DNA of 64,000 nt from Alloalcanivorax marinus (GCF_016906305.1 NZ_JADDOL010000016.1:32182-96181), one strand, 5' to 3'. Shown: positions 1-9,093, counted from the first letter of the stretch. Notes: a model not told the origin generated them from the letters alone. Numbers and translations are program-made.

Positions 1-338
1 ACAGCCAGCGCTCCGTGGCCCAGGTGCGGGTGCTGCTGGATGCCGGCTGTGACGAGGCGTTCCCGATCACCGCGCTGATCGACACCATCGAGGGCGCCCT
101 GAAGACGCCGGTGCAGACCGCCGTGAAGCGGGTGGACGAGCAGGAGTTCGCCAAGCTCAACGGTCAGAACCTGATGTTCTGCGAGGACGCCGCCCGGCGC
201 CTCAAGCAGGCCCTGGACCCGCAGCCGTGCTATCAGGATTTCTGGCTGCGCGTGAATCACCTGGAAAGCCTGCACGCCCACAACGCCGTGGCGATCGTCA
301 CCAAACAGGTGGATGGCGGCTATCTGCCGATTCCCTGA
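1..338 (+). CDS. folE2: GTP cyclohydrolase FolE2 (type IB), 3' part
   Basis: This is the C-terminal 111 or so residues of a GTP cyclohydrolase of the FolE2 type, which makes 7,8-dihydroneopterin triphosphate from GTP for folate and other pterins. The reading frame is open from the window edge (first full codon at position 3) and begins with the HSQRS-type segment [10 protein letters not shown]. It carries the C-terminal signature [10 protein letters not shown] and stops at 336-338. The GTG at position 15 is internal and not a start. The family is metal dependent without the strict zinc requirement of FolE1. A bidirectional terminator follows. folB and folK lie near the other end of the window. 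The family call is confident. Confidence 0.85.
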   Translation, partial: SQRSVAQVRVLLDAGCDEAFPITALIDTIEGALKTPVQTAVKRVDEQEFAKLNGQNLMFCEDAARRLKQALDPQPCYQDFWLRVNHLESLHAHNAVAIVTKQVDGGYLPIP

Positions 339-361
339 TTCATCGCCCGCACACCGGCCAT

Positions 362-393
362 AAAAAAGCCGCGCTCTTCAGCGCGGCTTTTTT
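362..393. terminator. Bidirectional intrinsic terminator
   Basis: An 8-bp perfect stem (AGCCGCGC/GCGCGGCT) with a 6-nt loop is flanked by an A-run on the left and a T-run on the right. It can therefore terminate both folE2 and the convergent minus-strand gene. Confidence 0.85.
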
Positions 394-418
394 GTGCCCG
401 CGGTCGCGGGTGGCGGGT

Positions 419-949
419 TCAGAACCTGCCGTTCAGACCCACGCCGATGTTGTTGATCTCATCGCCGCCGCTGTCCACCGCGCGCAGATACTCCACGCTC
501 AGGAACACCACGTCGGTGAGACTGATGTCGGCGCCCAGGCCCAGGGACAGGCCGCTGTAGTTGTCGCCGCTGGAGCCGCCGTCGGGGTAGTCAACGGTGG
601 TTTCCACGCGGGTCAGCCCGATCAGGCCGTAGGGGCGCACCGGCAGGGTATTGGGGAACTGGCCACGGAAATAGGCGCCGTAGTAGCGGTCGATTTCCAC
701 GTCAACGCCACCGCCCAGGCTGTCGTCGCCGATGCCCAGGCCCAGGCGCAGCTCGCCGCCCAGGGTTTCGTTGCGATTGATCCAGCTGCCGAACTTGAAT
801 TGCAGAGCGGAGGGATCGGCGCTGCCGCCGTGATCGGGATTGATGTCCGCGCTGACGTAATCCAGGCCGGCGTAGCCCGCCGCCAGTACCGGGGCGGACA
901 GAACGGAAAAGGGCAGGGCAAGGCCAGCGGCCAACAGCCATCGTTTCAT
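419..949 (-). CDS. Small outer-membrane beta-barrel protein
   Basis: This 176-residue protein has a clear signal peptide (basic start MKRW, hydrophobic core, likely cleavage after VLAA). The mature part has alternating hydrophobic and polar strands rich in Gly, Tyr and Asp, and a C-terminal phenylalanine (NGRF) as expected for BAM-dependent insertion. The size and strand pattern suggest an 8-strand barrel of the OmpA-like or OmpW-like OMP_b-brl class. No enzyme or transport motif is visible and the substrate is unknown. It is monocistronic: it converges on folE2 across a shared terminator, and a large palindromic repeat separates it from the zinc genes upstream. Confidence 0.7.
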   Translation of the reverse strand: MKRWLLAAGLALPFSVLSAPVLAAGYAGLDYVSADINPDHGGSADPSALQFKFGSWINRNETLGGELRLGLGIGDDSLGGGVDVEIDRYYGAYFRGQFPNTLPVRPYGLIGLTRVETTVDYPDGGSSGDNYSGLSLGLGADISLTDVVFLSVEYLRAVDSGGDEINNIGVGLNGRF

Positions 950-1041
950 GGGAGACTCCGAGTTCCACTGCTTTGAGGACGAGACTCATTGTAGTGAAAA
1001 GCGGTGCCCATGGCGACGCGGCAAGAGGGGCGACGCGGTGT

Positions 1042-1096
1042 ATCGCGGCTAAAGCCGCTCCTACAACAATATCGTAGGAGCGGCTTTAGCCGCGAT
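1042..1096. repeat. REP-like long palindrome
   Basis: Perfect 23-nt inverted arms at 1042-1064 and 1074-1096 are separated by 9 nt. The core GTAGGAGCGGCTTTAGCCGC is itself partly palindromic and resembles the repetitive extragenic palindromes common in Pseudomonas and relatives. It lies 11 bp after the stop of the AztD-like gene, so it could also stabilise or terminate that transcript. No second copy was noticed in this window. Confidence 0.75.
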
Positions 1097-1107
1097 CAGG
1101 CCGACGA

Positions 1108-2415
1108 TCAATGCTCGTGATCGTGGTCGCCGTCTTCCCCGCCGTGGTCATGGGCCGCCACGGTGCCGGTCCAGGCCAGCCCGGTGGGGGCGAAGTCCAG
1201 ATCCACGGTGTCCACCGACAGCGCTTCCAGATCGACGATGTGCAGGGCCCGTGCCGCCGGGTCGCTGACGAACGCCTGGTCACCGCTGCCGCTCACCGCC
1301 AGCGTCGGCGCCGGGCCGGCACCGGGAACCGTGTCGAGCAGGGCCAGGGCGGCGCGGTGGGACCAGTCAGAGGTCTCCAGCACGTGCAGGTCGCCCTCGC
1401 TGTCCAGCACCAGCAGATGCTCACCGTGAGCGTCGAACGCCTGGGCCTTCGGTGCCACCGGGGCGCCGCCGCCGTCCACGGCGCCGTCCCGCCAGTCCAC
1501 CTGGGTGGCGGTGCCCGCCTCCGGGTCGATGGCGTACAGGTTGCCATCCGGGTAGGACACGCCGATCAGCGCTTCCACGTCCGGGTGGCCCAGCACCGTG
1601 GCGATTCGCTCCGGCACCGCCACCTTGGCGTCGTGGAAATGGTCGCCGTGCAGTTCCGCCACCAGCACCCCGTCCTGGCAACCGAAGACACTGTAGACGC
1701 CGTGGCTGGCGGCGCCGTGCAGGCCCGGGCAGGCGGTGGCCAGCTCGCCCTCGCCGTGGAAATGATCGCCGTGCAGTTCGAACACCGTGACGCCGTCCGC
1801 CGGGCCGCCGCTGGTGGCGGCATGGCTGGCCAGCACCAGCCCCTCCTGGGGCTCGGCCACGCCGTGGTGGGCGGTGTCCAGGGTCTGGGACGCCAGCACG
1901 CCACCGTCGGTGAGGCTTTCGTCGCTGAACAGCTGGAAGCGGCTCATCTGCGCGGTGGCACTGTCGCCGTCAAAGTAGAGGGCGGCGTGTTCACCGTTGA
2001 CCCGGTAGTGGGTGGGGGCCACGCCGTTCAGGGTGAAGCCGAGCATGGACGGCGCGTCTTCGTGCACGTGGTCGTCGTGCAGATGGATGCCGCTGTCCAG
2101 GAATTCCACCTGATCGTTGTCGCGCTGCACGATGACCGCGTAGCGGCCTTCGGGGCTGGTGTAGACGCCGGTGGCCGGGTGCACCAGGGCGAAATCGTTG
2201 ATCGTTTCGCCGCTTTCCAGGTCGTGCACATAGACCCTTGAGTTGGCGCCGTCGGCGTGGGTGAACACCAGCCGGCCGGCGGCTTCGCCGTGTTCATGCT
2301 CGTGATCGTGGTCGTCGCCGGGCAGCTCGGTGCTGCCGGTGTCGTTGTTACAGGCGGCAAGCAGCACCGAGGCCGCCAGCAGGGCGGCGCCGGTGGGAGA
2401 AAAATAGCGTTTCAT
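1108..2415 (-). CDS. His-rich periplasmic zinc chaperone-like lipoprotein (AztD-like)
   Basis: The 435-residue protein has a lipoprotein signal peptide with lipobox LLAAC, so it is probably an acylated periplasmic protein. His/Asp clusters follow the lipobox (DDHDHEHEHGE), recur in repeats of the form ELHGDHFH, and close the C-terminus (GDHDHEH). The rest has the blade-like repeat pattern of a beta-propeller. This matches AztD-type zinc metallochaperones that pass Zn(II) to ABC-importer binding proteins. The gene begins 34 bp after the stop of the ZnuD-like receptor, which strongly implies joint zinc acquisition. No AztABC or ZnuABC importer genes lie in the window. A general metal-storage lipoprotein is the alternative. 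Confidence 0.72.
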   Translation of the reverse strand: MKRYFSPTGAALLAASVLLAACNNDTGSTELPGDDHDHEHEHGEAAGRLVFTHADGANSRVYVHDLESGETINDFALVHPATGVYTSPEGRYAVIVQRDNDQVEFLDSGIHLHDDHVHEDAPSMLGFTLNGVAPTHYRVNGEHAALYFDGDSATAQMSRFQLFSDESLTDGGVLASQTLDTAHHGVAEPQEGLVLASHAATSGGPADGVTVFELHGDHFHGEGELATACPGLHGAASHGVYSVFGCQDGVLVAELHGDHFHDAKVAVPERIATVLGHPDVEALIGVSYPDGNLYAIDPEAGTATQVDWRDGAVDGGGAPVAPKAQAFDAHGEHLLVLDSEGDLHVLETSDWSHRAALALLDTVPGAGPAPTLAVSGSGDQAFVSDPAARALHIVDLEALSVDTVDLDFAPTGLAWTGTVAAHDHGGEDGDHDHEH

Positions 2416-2449
2416 CGTGGTCTCCGAATTCGTTTTTCAGTGGATCGCG

Positions 2450-4522
2450 TCAAAAGGTCATGCGCACGCCGGCGGTCAGGTTGCGACCGGGTTCCGGGAC
2501 GGTGCGCGCCAGGAAGGACGCGTGGTTCCACACTTCCTCGCCGAGCAGATTGCTGGCCCGCAGGAAGACGTTGTATTGGGGTTGGCCGGTGAAGGTGTAG
2601 CTCACCGTGGCATTGAGCATGTCGTGGCCCGGGGTGCGGGTCTCGAAAGCGGCGATGTCGTCCTGGGCGAACACCCGGTAGAACTCCACTTCGCCGTCGA
2701 ACGCGCGCCAGAAGGTGTTCACCCGGGCGCCCAGACGGTGGGCCGGGATGCGCGGCAGGCTGTCGCCGCCGTCCTTGAACTCCCCGCGTACCGTGTCGCC
2801 GAACAGGGTGGTGGAGAAGCGTTCGGTCCACTGGTAGGTGGCCTCGGCCTCGGCGCCGGTGAATTCCACGTCCGCCTGGCTGTACTTGATCAGGCGGAAT
2901 TCCTCGATCTGATCCAGGGTGCGGGCATAGACGTAGTCGTTCACCCGGTTGTGGAACAGGCCCAGGTCGAAGGTCAGGTCGCCACTCACCTTGCGCAGGT
3001 TGATGCCGGCGTTGTAGGAGGTCTCGGTCTCCAGACCGGCGTCGTTGCCGGCGCCGCCGCAGGTGAAGCTATCGGCGAGCAGGCCGCACTCATAGGTGTT
3101 GGTGGCCAGATGCACGCCGCGCGCGTAGACCTCCTGGGCCTGGGGCAGCCGCTCGGAACGGGCCAGGGACACGGACACGTTGTAGTCCGGGCGGAATGCC
3201 CAGGTCAGCGCCGTGGACAGGGAGGTGGCGGACTCGCTGTAGGAAGGCAGCGGCCGGTCGGCGTCGTCCGGGTCCAGCTTCTGATGTTCGAAGCGGGCGC
3301 CGGCTTCCAACTGCCAGCGCTCGTTGAAGCGGTAACGTTCCACGGCGAACACCGCCGCGGTGCGGGTGTCGGTTTTCGGTACCACCGCTTCCTCGCCGCT
3401 GGTCTCGATCTGGCCGTCGGTGATCTGGGTGCCGAAGGTACCGCGCCAGCCGAGGATCGGCGCGTGCTCCGCTTCCACCCGGGCGTCCACGCCCCGGTGC
3501 CGGAAGGTGGTGCCGATCACGTCTTCCTCGATCTCGTGGTGGCGATAGTCGGTGTGGCTGGCGCGCAGGCGTACCGCCTCGATGCCGGCCACCGGCTGCC
3601 GGTATTCGCCGCGCAGGTCCACCCGGCGGCTGTCCAGGTCCACGAACGGGGCCTCGTGGGCACCGTGTTCGTGGTCGTGCTCTTCCTCGGCGCACTCCAG
3701 GGTGGCGCCGTTGGCGGTGCAGCCCTCGAACTCGTGGCTGTGACCGGGCAGGCCGTACTGGTCGCCCCGATAGGAGTAGGCCAGACCCAGGTAGCCCCGG
3801 TCGCCGATCCAGGACAGGCCGACGCTGCCGTTGTTGCTTTCCGCCCAGGTGCCGTCGATGGTCGGATCGGTGAAGCCGTTGACCTCGTAGTCGTCCGCGT
3901 CCCGGCGGGCGCCTTCCACGTGCAGGGCCAGGTTTTCACCGGCGCGGGTGGTCAGGCCGAAGGCGGCGGCGGCTTCATCGGCCACGGTGTTGCCGCGACC
4001 CTCGAAGAACCCTTCCACCGGTCCGTCCGGCATGCGGGTGGGAATCTTGTTGTCGAGCACATTGACCACGCCGCCGATGGCGCCGCCGCCGTAGAGCAGG
4101 GTGGACGGGCCGCGCAGCACTTCCACCTTGCGGCTGAGCATGGGCTCCACGGTGGTGGCGTGGTCCGGCGAGATGGCGGACATGTCGAACAGCTGGGCAC
4201 CGTCGGACAGCACGCTGACCCGGGGCGCGGTCTGGCCGCGAATCACCGGCCGGCTGCTGCCGCCGCCGAAGGTGTCGGAATGCACGCCGGGCAGGCCGTT
4301 GAGGGTGTCGCCCAGGGTCGCTTCGCTTTGCTGGAACAGCAGTTCGTCTTCCAGCAGGTCGTAGGACGCCGGGGTCAGATTGGCGTCGCTGCCCAGGGGC
4401 AGGGCGGACACTTCCACCGCGTCGAGGCGGTTTTCGTTGGAGTCAGCGGGCTGGGCAAACGCCACGGGCCCGCCCACGGCGGCCAGGGTGGCGGCCGCCA
4501 TGGGGAAAATTACGCGTTTCAT
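2450..4522 (-). CDS. TonB-dependent outer-membrane zinc receptor (ZnuD-like)
   Basis: This 690-residue protein is a gated 22-strand receptor that uses TonB energy to import a metal or its complex across the outer membrane. It has a signal peptide ending AFAQ, a plug domain near residues 40-165 (LPGVHSDTFGGGSSRPVIRG, then VEVLRGPSTLLYGGGAIGG), a barrel, and C-terminal phenylalanine. A His/Glu-rich extracellular loop (EEEHDHEHGAHE, near residue 285) is the hallmark that separates ZnuD-type zinc receptors from siderophore receptors. The downstream AztD-like lipoprotein and upstream small His-rich protein support zinc. Zur control would be expected, but I could not find a convincing Zur palindrome in the 75 bp upstream. 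Confidence 0.82.
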   Translation of the reverse strand: MKRVIFPMAAATLAAVGGPVAFAQPADSNENRLDAVEVSALPLGSDANLTPASYDLLEDELLFQQSEATLGDTLNGLPGVHSDTFGGGSSRPVIRGQTAPRVSVLSDGAQLFDMSAISPDHATTVEPMLSRKVEVLRGPSTLLYGGGAIGGVVNVLDNKIPTRMPDGPVEGFFEGRGNTVADEAAAAFGLTTRAGENLALHVEGARRDADDYEVNGFTDPTIDGTWAESNNGSVGLSWIGDRGYLGLAYSYRGDQYGLPGHSHEFEGCTANGATLECAEEEHDHEHGAHEAPFVDLDSRRVDLRGEYRQPVAGIEAVRLRASHTDYRHHEIEEDVIGTTFRHRGVDARVEAEHAPILGWRGTFGTQITDGQIETSGEEAVVPKTDTRTAAVFAVERYRFNERWQLEAGARFEHQKLDPDDADRPLPSYSESATSLSTALTWAFRPDYNVSVSLARSERLPQAQEVYARGVHLATNTYECGLLADSFTCGGAGNDAGLETETSYNAGINLRKVSGDLTFDLGLFHNRVNDYVYARTLDQIEEFRLIKYSQADVEFTGAEAEATYQWTERFSTTLFGDTVRGEFKDGGDSLPRIPAHRLGARVNTFWRAFDGEVEFYRVFAQDDIAAFETRTPGHDMLNATVSYTFTGQPQYNVFLRASNLLGEEVWNHASFLARTVPEPGRNLTAGVRMTF

Positions 4523-4597
4523 GGTCTCTCCTGGATACAGGCACGGCCGGGGCGTTACGCCTGGACGGTCCGTGTGAACAACATCAAAGGGTCGTGA

Positions 4598-4888
4598 TCA
4601 GGAGAAAACCGGTGGGGCGCGGGCGGGGTGCACCCGGGGGCGCGGAAGATCGGGGGCGCCCACCGGATAAGGGACGGTGAGCGGGGGGGTGAAGCGTGCC
4701 GGCGGCAGATCGGCCACCGGCGAGCAGGCCAGGCCGTGGCCGTGCAGCGCCTGACAGTCCTGCTGAGCGACCGGGCCGTGGCCATGGCCGTCGAGAATGT
4801 GGCTGGGGCCATGCCAGACCACCAGGGTCTGCGCCACCAGCAGCAGGGCGGCGAGCAGCAGATGACGACGCAGGCGGCGCTCAGTCAT
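4598..4888 (-). CDS. Small His-rich membrane protein (DUF2946-like)
   Basis: The start chosen at 4888 gives 96 residues: a basic N-terminus (MTERRLRRH), one hydrophobic helix (about residues 9-22), then a His/Cys-bearing segment with [20 protein letters not shown] and LACSP, and a Pro-rich tail. This topology resembles small DUF2946-type proteins often found beside copper or zinc TonB receptors. The start codon overlaps the last 8 nt of yidD, so translation is probably coupled. It precedes the ZnuD-like gene by 75 bp. The function is unknown; periplasmic metal binding by the His/Cys tail is an inference. A longer frame reading into yidD is a shadow. Confidence 0.6.
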   Translation of the reverse strand: MTERRLRRHLLLAALLLVAQTLVVWHGPSHILDGHGHGPVAQQDCQALHGHGLACSPVADLPPARFTPPLTVPYPVGAPDLPRPRVHPARAPPVFS

Positions 4889-5111
4889 GGTCGGTCTCGC
4901 GGCCGGGGACCGGGTCGAACCCGCCCGGGTGCCAGGGGTGGCATTTGCAAAGCCGCCGGGCCGCCAGGGCGCTGCCGCGCAGGCTGCCATGGGTCTCCAC
5001 CGCCTGCCGGGCGTACTCCGAGCAGGTCGGATAGAAGCGGCACTGGTTGCCCACCCAGGGGCTGAGCACCAGTTGGTAAAACCGCAGACCGGCAAGCAAA
5101 ACGGGTTTCAC
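4881..5111 (-). CDS. yidD: Membrane protein insertion efficiency factor YidD
   Basis: YidD is a small amphipathic inner-membrane-associated protein that assists Sec/YidC-dependent insertion. The diagnostic [13 protein letters not shown] with its conserved Cys and the C-terminal HPGGFDPVP are both present. I place the start at GTG 5111 ([13 protein letters not shown]), which matches the usual family N-terminus and gives 76 residues; an in-frame TTG at 5141 would add ten. The gene normally sits between rnpA and yidC near rpmH. Here it is detached, downstream of cysS and overlapping a His-rich small gene in a zinc-related block, which is unusual. Confidence 0.85.
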   Translation of the reverse strand: MKPVLLAGLRFYQLVLSPWVGNQCRFYPTCSEYARQAVETHGSLRGSALAARRLCKCHPWHPGGFDPVPGRETDHD

Positions 5112-5161
5112 GGCGACATCCGCAGACGGAGGTGAATTCAACGGCGCATCATAAACCGAAC

Positions 5162-5167
5162 ACTATA
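5162..5167 (-). promoter_or_regulatory. Possible -10 element of yidD
   Basis: On the minus strand the sequence TTGTTATAGTG contains a TATAGT hexamer about 50 bp before the preferred yidD start. No good -35 is visible, so this is weak. It would give yidD and the zinc genes a start separate from cysS. Confidence 0.3.
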
Positions 5168-5213
5168 ACAAAAACCAGCACGGCCCCCGCCCGCTTTCCG
5201 CCCGGCGCCGGCC

Positions 5214-6599
5214 TCAGCCCCGGGTCCAGCGGGTGCCTTCGCGGGTGTCCTCGAGCTGGACGCCGGCGTTCTTGAGCTGGTCGCGGATCTCGTCGGCGCG
5301 GGCGAAATCCCGGTCTTTCTTGGCCTGATTGCGCTCTTCCACCAGGGCATCGATGGTGGCGCTGTCCAGCTCATCCTCGCCGCCGCCCTGTTTGTTCTGG
5401 AACCAGCCGGTGGGGTCGGCCGCGAGCAGACCCAGCAGGCCGGCGCCGGCCAGCAGTTCCGCCTTCAGGGCCGGTTTGTCGTCCGGCTCCGCCTTGTTCA
5501 GGCGGGCGGCCACCGCGTGCAGGGCGCTGATCGCCTCGGCGGTGTTCAGATCGTCGAGCAGGGCGGTGACCACCGGGTGGTCATCGGGCAGCCGGTAGTC
5601 CGGATCGGCGCGCACGATACGGCCCCGGCCCAGCAGGGCGTAGTAGAGCGAGTCCAGGCTGCTGCGGGCCTGCTCCAGCAGCTCCACGGAAAAATTCAGC
5701 GGCGAGCGGTAGTGGCTGGACAGCAGCGCGAAGCGCAGCACCTCACCGGGGTAATGCTGGAGCAGATCGCGCACCAGCCGGAAGTTGCCCAGGGACTTGG
5801 ACATCTTCTCGCCGTCGATATTGATGTAGCCGTTGTGCATCCAGTAGCGCACGTACTCGGTGCCGTGGGCGCAGCAACCCTGGGCGATCTCGTTTTCGTG
5901 GTGCGGGAAGATCAGGTCCTGGCCACCGCCGTGGATGTCGATCACATCGCCCAGATGACGGTGGATCATGGCCGAGCATTCGATGTGCCAGCCCGGGCGG
6001 CCGCGCCCCCAGGGCGAGTCCCAGCCGGGCTGGTCGGCCTCGCTGGGCTTCCACAGCACGAAGTCGCCCGGATGGCGTTTGTAGTCCGCCACTTCCACCC
6101 GGGCCCCGGCCAGCATGTCTTCCAGGTTGCGCCCGGAGAGCTTGCCGTAGTCGGGCATGGACTCCACCGCGAACAGCACGTGGCCCTGGGACTCGTAGGC
6201 GTGGCCCTTGGCGATCAGCGTTTCGATCATGGCGATCATGTCGCCGATATGATCGGTGGCCAGCGGGGTGATCGACGGCTCCAGCGCCCCCAGGGCGGCC
6301 ATGTCCTCGCGGAAGGCGGCGGTGAAGCGGCCGGTCAGGGCTTCCATGGATTCGCCGGTGTCGGCGCAGGCGTTGATGATCTTGTCGTCGATGTCGGTGA
6401 TGTTGCGGGCGTAGACCACCTTGGGATACAGCCGTGCCAGCAGCCGATAGAGCACGTCGAACACCACCACCGGGCGGGCGTTGCCGATGTGGACGTAGTT
6501 ATAGACCGTGGGTCCGCACACATAGAGCGTCACGCGCTCCGGATCCAGCGGCTGGAAAACGTCCTTCTGCCCGGTGAGGGTGTTGTGCAGTGTCAGCAT
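5214..6599 (-). CDS. cysS: Cysteine--tRNA ligase
   Basis: This is a class I aminoacyl-tRNA synthetase that charges tRNA-Cys in the cytoplasm. At 461 residues it has normal length. The HIGH-type motif is [16 protein letters not shown] near residues 27-42, with the zinc-binding Cys just before it. Other zinc ligands occur in HIECSAM and [10 protein letters not shown], and KMSKSLGNF forms the ATP-binding loop near residue 267. The C-terminal helical and anticodon-recognition part ends in basic residues. It follows hisI by 22 bp and is probably co-transcribed with thrS and hisI. Confidence 0.97.
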   Translation of the reverse strand: MLTLHNTLTGQKDVFQPLDPERVTLYVCGPTVYNYVHIGNARPVVVFDVLYRLLARLYPKVVYARNITDIDDKIINACADTGESMEALTGRFTAAFREDMAALGALEPSITPLATDHIGDMIAMIETLIAKGHAYESQGHVLFAVESMPDYGKLSGRNLEDMLAGARVEVADYKRHPGDFVLWKPSEADQPGWDSPWGRGRPGWHIECSAMIHRHLGDVIDIHGGGQDLIFPHHENEIAQGCCAHGTEYVRYWMHNGYINIDGEKMSKSLGNFRLVRDLLQHYPGEVLRFALLSSHYRSPLNFSVELLEQARSSLDSLYYALLGRGRIVRADPDYRLPDDHPVVTALLDDLNTAEAISALHAVAARLNKAEPDDKPALKAELLAGAGLLGLLAADPTGWFQNKQGGGEDELDSATIDALVEERNQAKKDRDFARADEIRDQLKNAGVQLEDTREGTRWTRG

Positions 6600-6621
6600 G
6601 GAACAGGCACTTCGTCCGTGG

Positions 6622-7050
6622 TCAGTTTTTATAAAGGTCCGCCGGGTCGATCAGCGGCGTTTTGTCGATGGTGGCGCGGTCGCCGTCGAGCTTCCAGTAA
6701 AAGCAGTCCCGGCGCCCGGTGTGGCAGGCCGGGCCGGTTTGTTCCACCCGCGCCAGCAGCACGTCGCCGTCGCAGTCCGCGCGCAGTTCGCGCAGGGTCT
6801 GTACCTGGCCGGAGGATTCCCCCTTGCGCCACAGAGTGCGCCGCGAGCGCGAGTAATAACAGACCCGGCCGGTACGCAGGGTTTCCTCGATGGCCTCCCG
6901 GTTCATCCAGGCGAACATCAGCACCTCGCCGGTGTCGTGTTGCTGGGCGATCACCGGAATCAGGCCGGCGTCGTTGTACGCCAGATCATCCAGCGCCTCG
7001 CCCAGCGATACGCTGAACCCTTCCGCCTGCTGCTCGTTCTCTTTGAACAT
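6622..7050 (-). CDS. hisI: Phosphoribosyl-AMP cyclohydrolase
   Basis: HisI opens the purine ring of phosphoribosyl-AMP, the third step of histidine synthesis. The 142-residue protein is the monofunctional form with no HisE extension. Recognisable segments are [11 protein letters not shown], the Arg/Ser-rich [15 protein letters not shown], the metal-binding ADCDGD and the double-Cys region [14 protein letters not shown]. The gene is isolated from other his genes and lies between two tRNA-synthetase genes, 45 bp after thrS and 22 bp before cysS. An operon with shared amino-acid-related control is plausible. Confidence 0.95.
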   Translation of the reverse strand: MFKENEQQAEGFSVSLGEALDDLAYNDAGLIPVIAQQHDTGEVLMFAWMNREAIEETLRTGRVCYYSRSRRTLWRKGESSGQVQTLRELRADCDGDVLLARVEQTGPACHTGRRDCFYWKLDGDRATIDKTPLIDPADLYKN

Positions 7051-7095
7051 CGTGCCTCCTGCCTGGCCGCCGCAGGAGCGACGACATCGGGGCCG

Positions 7096-9012
7096 TCAGA
7101 TCGGTGCGCGGGTGGCCTGGGCCAGCTGTTCCACCGCCTCTTCCAGGGACAGCTCCTCGGTGTCCTTGGAGCCCAGGCTGCGAATCGCCACCTTGCGCTC
7201 CTGGGCTTCCTTCTCGCCGACCACCCAGATGCGCGGGGTCTTGGTGCGGGAATGCTCGCGCACCTTGAAGCCGATTTTCTCGTTGCGGGTATCCAGCTCC
7301 GCCGGAATGCCCTTGGCCTTGAGCAGCGCCACCGCCTCGGCGGCGTAATCGTCCACCGCGTTGGTGATGGTGCACACCGCCACCGGAGTGGGCGCCATCC
7401 ACAGCGGCAGATGGCCGGCGGTGGATTCGATCAGAATGCCCAGGAAGCGCTCCAGGGAGCCCAGCACCGCACGGTGCAGCATCACCGGACGCTGGCGGGA
7501 GCCGTCCTCGGCCACGTATTCCGCGTCCAGGCGCTCGGGCAGCACGAAGTCCACCTGCAGGGTGCCGCACTGCCAGTCCCGCCCGATCGCATCGCGCAGC
7601 ACGAACTCCAGTTTCGGCCCGTAGAAGGCACCTTCGCCCGGGTTCAGTTCGCATTCCAGGCCCAGGGATTCCACCGCGTCGCGCAGCGCCGCCTCGGCCT
7701 TGTCCCAGGTCTCGTCGGAACCGGCCCGCTTCTCCGGACGGTCGGAGAACTTGATGCGGAATTCCTGAAAGCCGAAGTCCTCGTAGACCTCGCGCAGCAT
7801 CTGGATGAAGGTGGCGGTTTCCGGATTGACCTGGGCTTCGGTGCAGAAGATGTGGGCGTCGTCCTGGCTGAACGAACGCGCCCGCATCAGCCCGTGCAGG
7901 GCGCCGTGGGCCTCGTTACGGAACAGGGCGGTGAACTCGCCCAGGCGAATCGGCAGGTCCCGGTAGCTTTTGATGCCCTGGTTGAAGATCTGCACGTGGC
8001 CGGGGCAGTTCATCGGCTTGATGGCCATTTCCCGGTGGTCGTGGGTGCAGACGGTGAACATGTCGTCGCCATATTTGTCCCAGTGGCCGGACTTCTCCCA
8101 CAGGATGCGGTCCATCATCTGCGGCGTGGACACTTCCTCGTAGCCGTATTTGACCATCTTGTCGCGGATGTAGTTTTCCAGGTTCTTGCGCAGTCGCCAG
8201 CCCTTGGGGTGCCAGAACATGCTGCCCACCGCTTCCTGCTGGATATGGAACAGGCCCATCTCCCGGGCCAGTTTGCGGTGGTCCCGCTTTTCCGCTTCCT
8301 CAAGCTGCTTGAGGTAGACGTTGAGTTCCTTCTTGTCCCGCCAGGCGGTGCCGTAGACGCGCTGCAGCTGGGCGTTGTCGGCGTTGCCGCGCCAGTAGGC
8401 GCCGGCCACCTTCATCAGCTTGAAGCCGTCGCCGAGCTTGCTGGTGGAGGGCAGGTGCGGGCCCCGGCACAGGTCGATGAACTCGCCCTGGCGGTACAGG
8501 GATACTTCCTGGTCGGCGGGCAGCTCACGGATGATTTCCGCCTTGAAGTCCTCGCCCTTATCCAGGAAGAAACGGACCGCCTCGTCCCGGTCCCAGACCT
8601 CCCGGCGGATGTCCTCGTTGCGGCGGACGATCTCCTGCATGCGCTTCTCGATGGCCTGCAGGTCTTCCGGCGTGAACGGGGCCTCCCGGTGGAAGTCGTA
8701 ATAGAAACCGTTCTCGATGGTCGGCCCGATGGTCACCTGAGTATCGGGAAACAGCTCCTGGACCGCCTCCGCCATCACATGGGCGGCGTCATGGCGAATC
8801 AGCTCCAGGGCGTCTTCATGGTCCCGGGTGATGATTTCCACTTCGGTCCCGTCGGTGAGCGGCAGATAGACGTCGGTCAGGCGCCCGTTGGCCTTCACGG
8901 CCAGCGCCTGCTTGGCGAGTTTCTTGCTGATCCGCTCGGCGATCTCCAGGGCGGAGGCCGGCTGATCAAACTCCAGGGTTGCCCCGTCGGGCAGTCGGTA
9001 TTGCGCGCTCAT
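7096..9012 (-). CDS. thrS: Threonine--tRNA ligase
   Basis: This class II synthetase charges tRNA-Thr. The start at 9012 gives MSAQYRLPDG and 638 residues, the usual length; the 56-residue upstream extension in the same frame has no family counterpart and runs through the divergent promoter region. Domain order is TGS (about 1-62), editing domain with HDAAHVMAEA, catalytic core with zinc-site MNCPGH and motif 2 FRNEAHGALHG, motif 3 HRAVLGSLERF, and the anticodon-binding domain from about 540. The common thrS-infC-rpmI-rplT arrangement is absent: hisI and cysS follow instead. That could mean a rearranged locus or a second thrS elsewhere. Confidence 0.97.
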   Translation of the reverse strand: MSAQYRLPDGATLEFDQPASALEIAERISKKLAKQALAVKANGRLTDVYLPLTDGTEVEIITRDHEDALELIRHDAAHVMAEAVQELFPDTQVTIGPTIENGFYYDFHREAPFTPEDLQAIEKRMQEIVRRNEDIRREVWDRDEAVRFFLDKGEDFKAEIIRELPADQEVSLYRQGEFIDLCRGPHLPSTSKLGDGFKLMKVAGAYWRGNADNAQLQRVYGTAWRDKKELNVYLKQLEEAEKRDHRKLAREMGLFHIQQEAVGSMFWHPKGWRLRKNLENYIRDKMVKYGYEEVSTPQMMDRILWEKSGHWDKYGDDMFTVCTHDHREMAIKPMNCPGHVQIFNQGIKSYRDLPIRLGEFTALFRNEAHGALHGLMRARSFSQDDAHIFCTEAQVNPETATFIQMLREVYEDFGFQEFRIKFSDRPEKRAGSDETWDKAEAALRDAVESLGLECELNPGEGAFYGPKLEFVLRDAIGRDWQCGTLQVDFVLPERLDAEYVAEDGSRQRPVMLHRAVLGSLERFLGILIESTAGHLPLWMAPTPVAVCTITNAVDDYAAEAVALLKAKGIPAELDTRNEKIGFKVREHSRTKTPRIWVVGEKEAQERKVAIRSLGSKDTEELSLEEAVEQLAQATRAPI

Positions 9013-9054
9013 GAATGAAATGGGATCCGAGGCTGAGGGTTGCAGAACCGGAGA

Positions 9055-9083
9055 ATGGTAGGCAATCGCCCCCCGCCGTTCAA
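9055..9083 (-). promoter_or_regulatory. Candidate thrS promoter
   Basis: On the minus strand, TTGAAC (9083-9078) and TACCAT (9060-9055) are spaced by 17 bp, with four of six consensus bases in each hexamer. It lies 43 bp before the thrS start. No T-box or leader-peptide attenuator was seen between promoter and gene. Confidence 0.4.
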
Positions 9084-9093
9084 GCGAGCACGC

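Noticed and set aside
2417..4597. A 726-residue plus-strand frame opposite the ZnuD-like receptor
   Set aside because: Antisense shadow with biased composition and no motifs; the receptor on the other strand is unambiguous.
5155..5175. Zur-box-like half-site (TGTTATA) ahead of yidD
   Set aside because: Only one half matches; the other arm of the palindrome is absent. It is better explained as a -10 element.
9013..9093. Leader or T-box control of thrS
   Set aside because: No T-box, specifier hairpin, terminator or leader peptide rich in Thr codons was seen.
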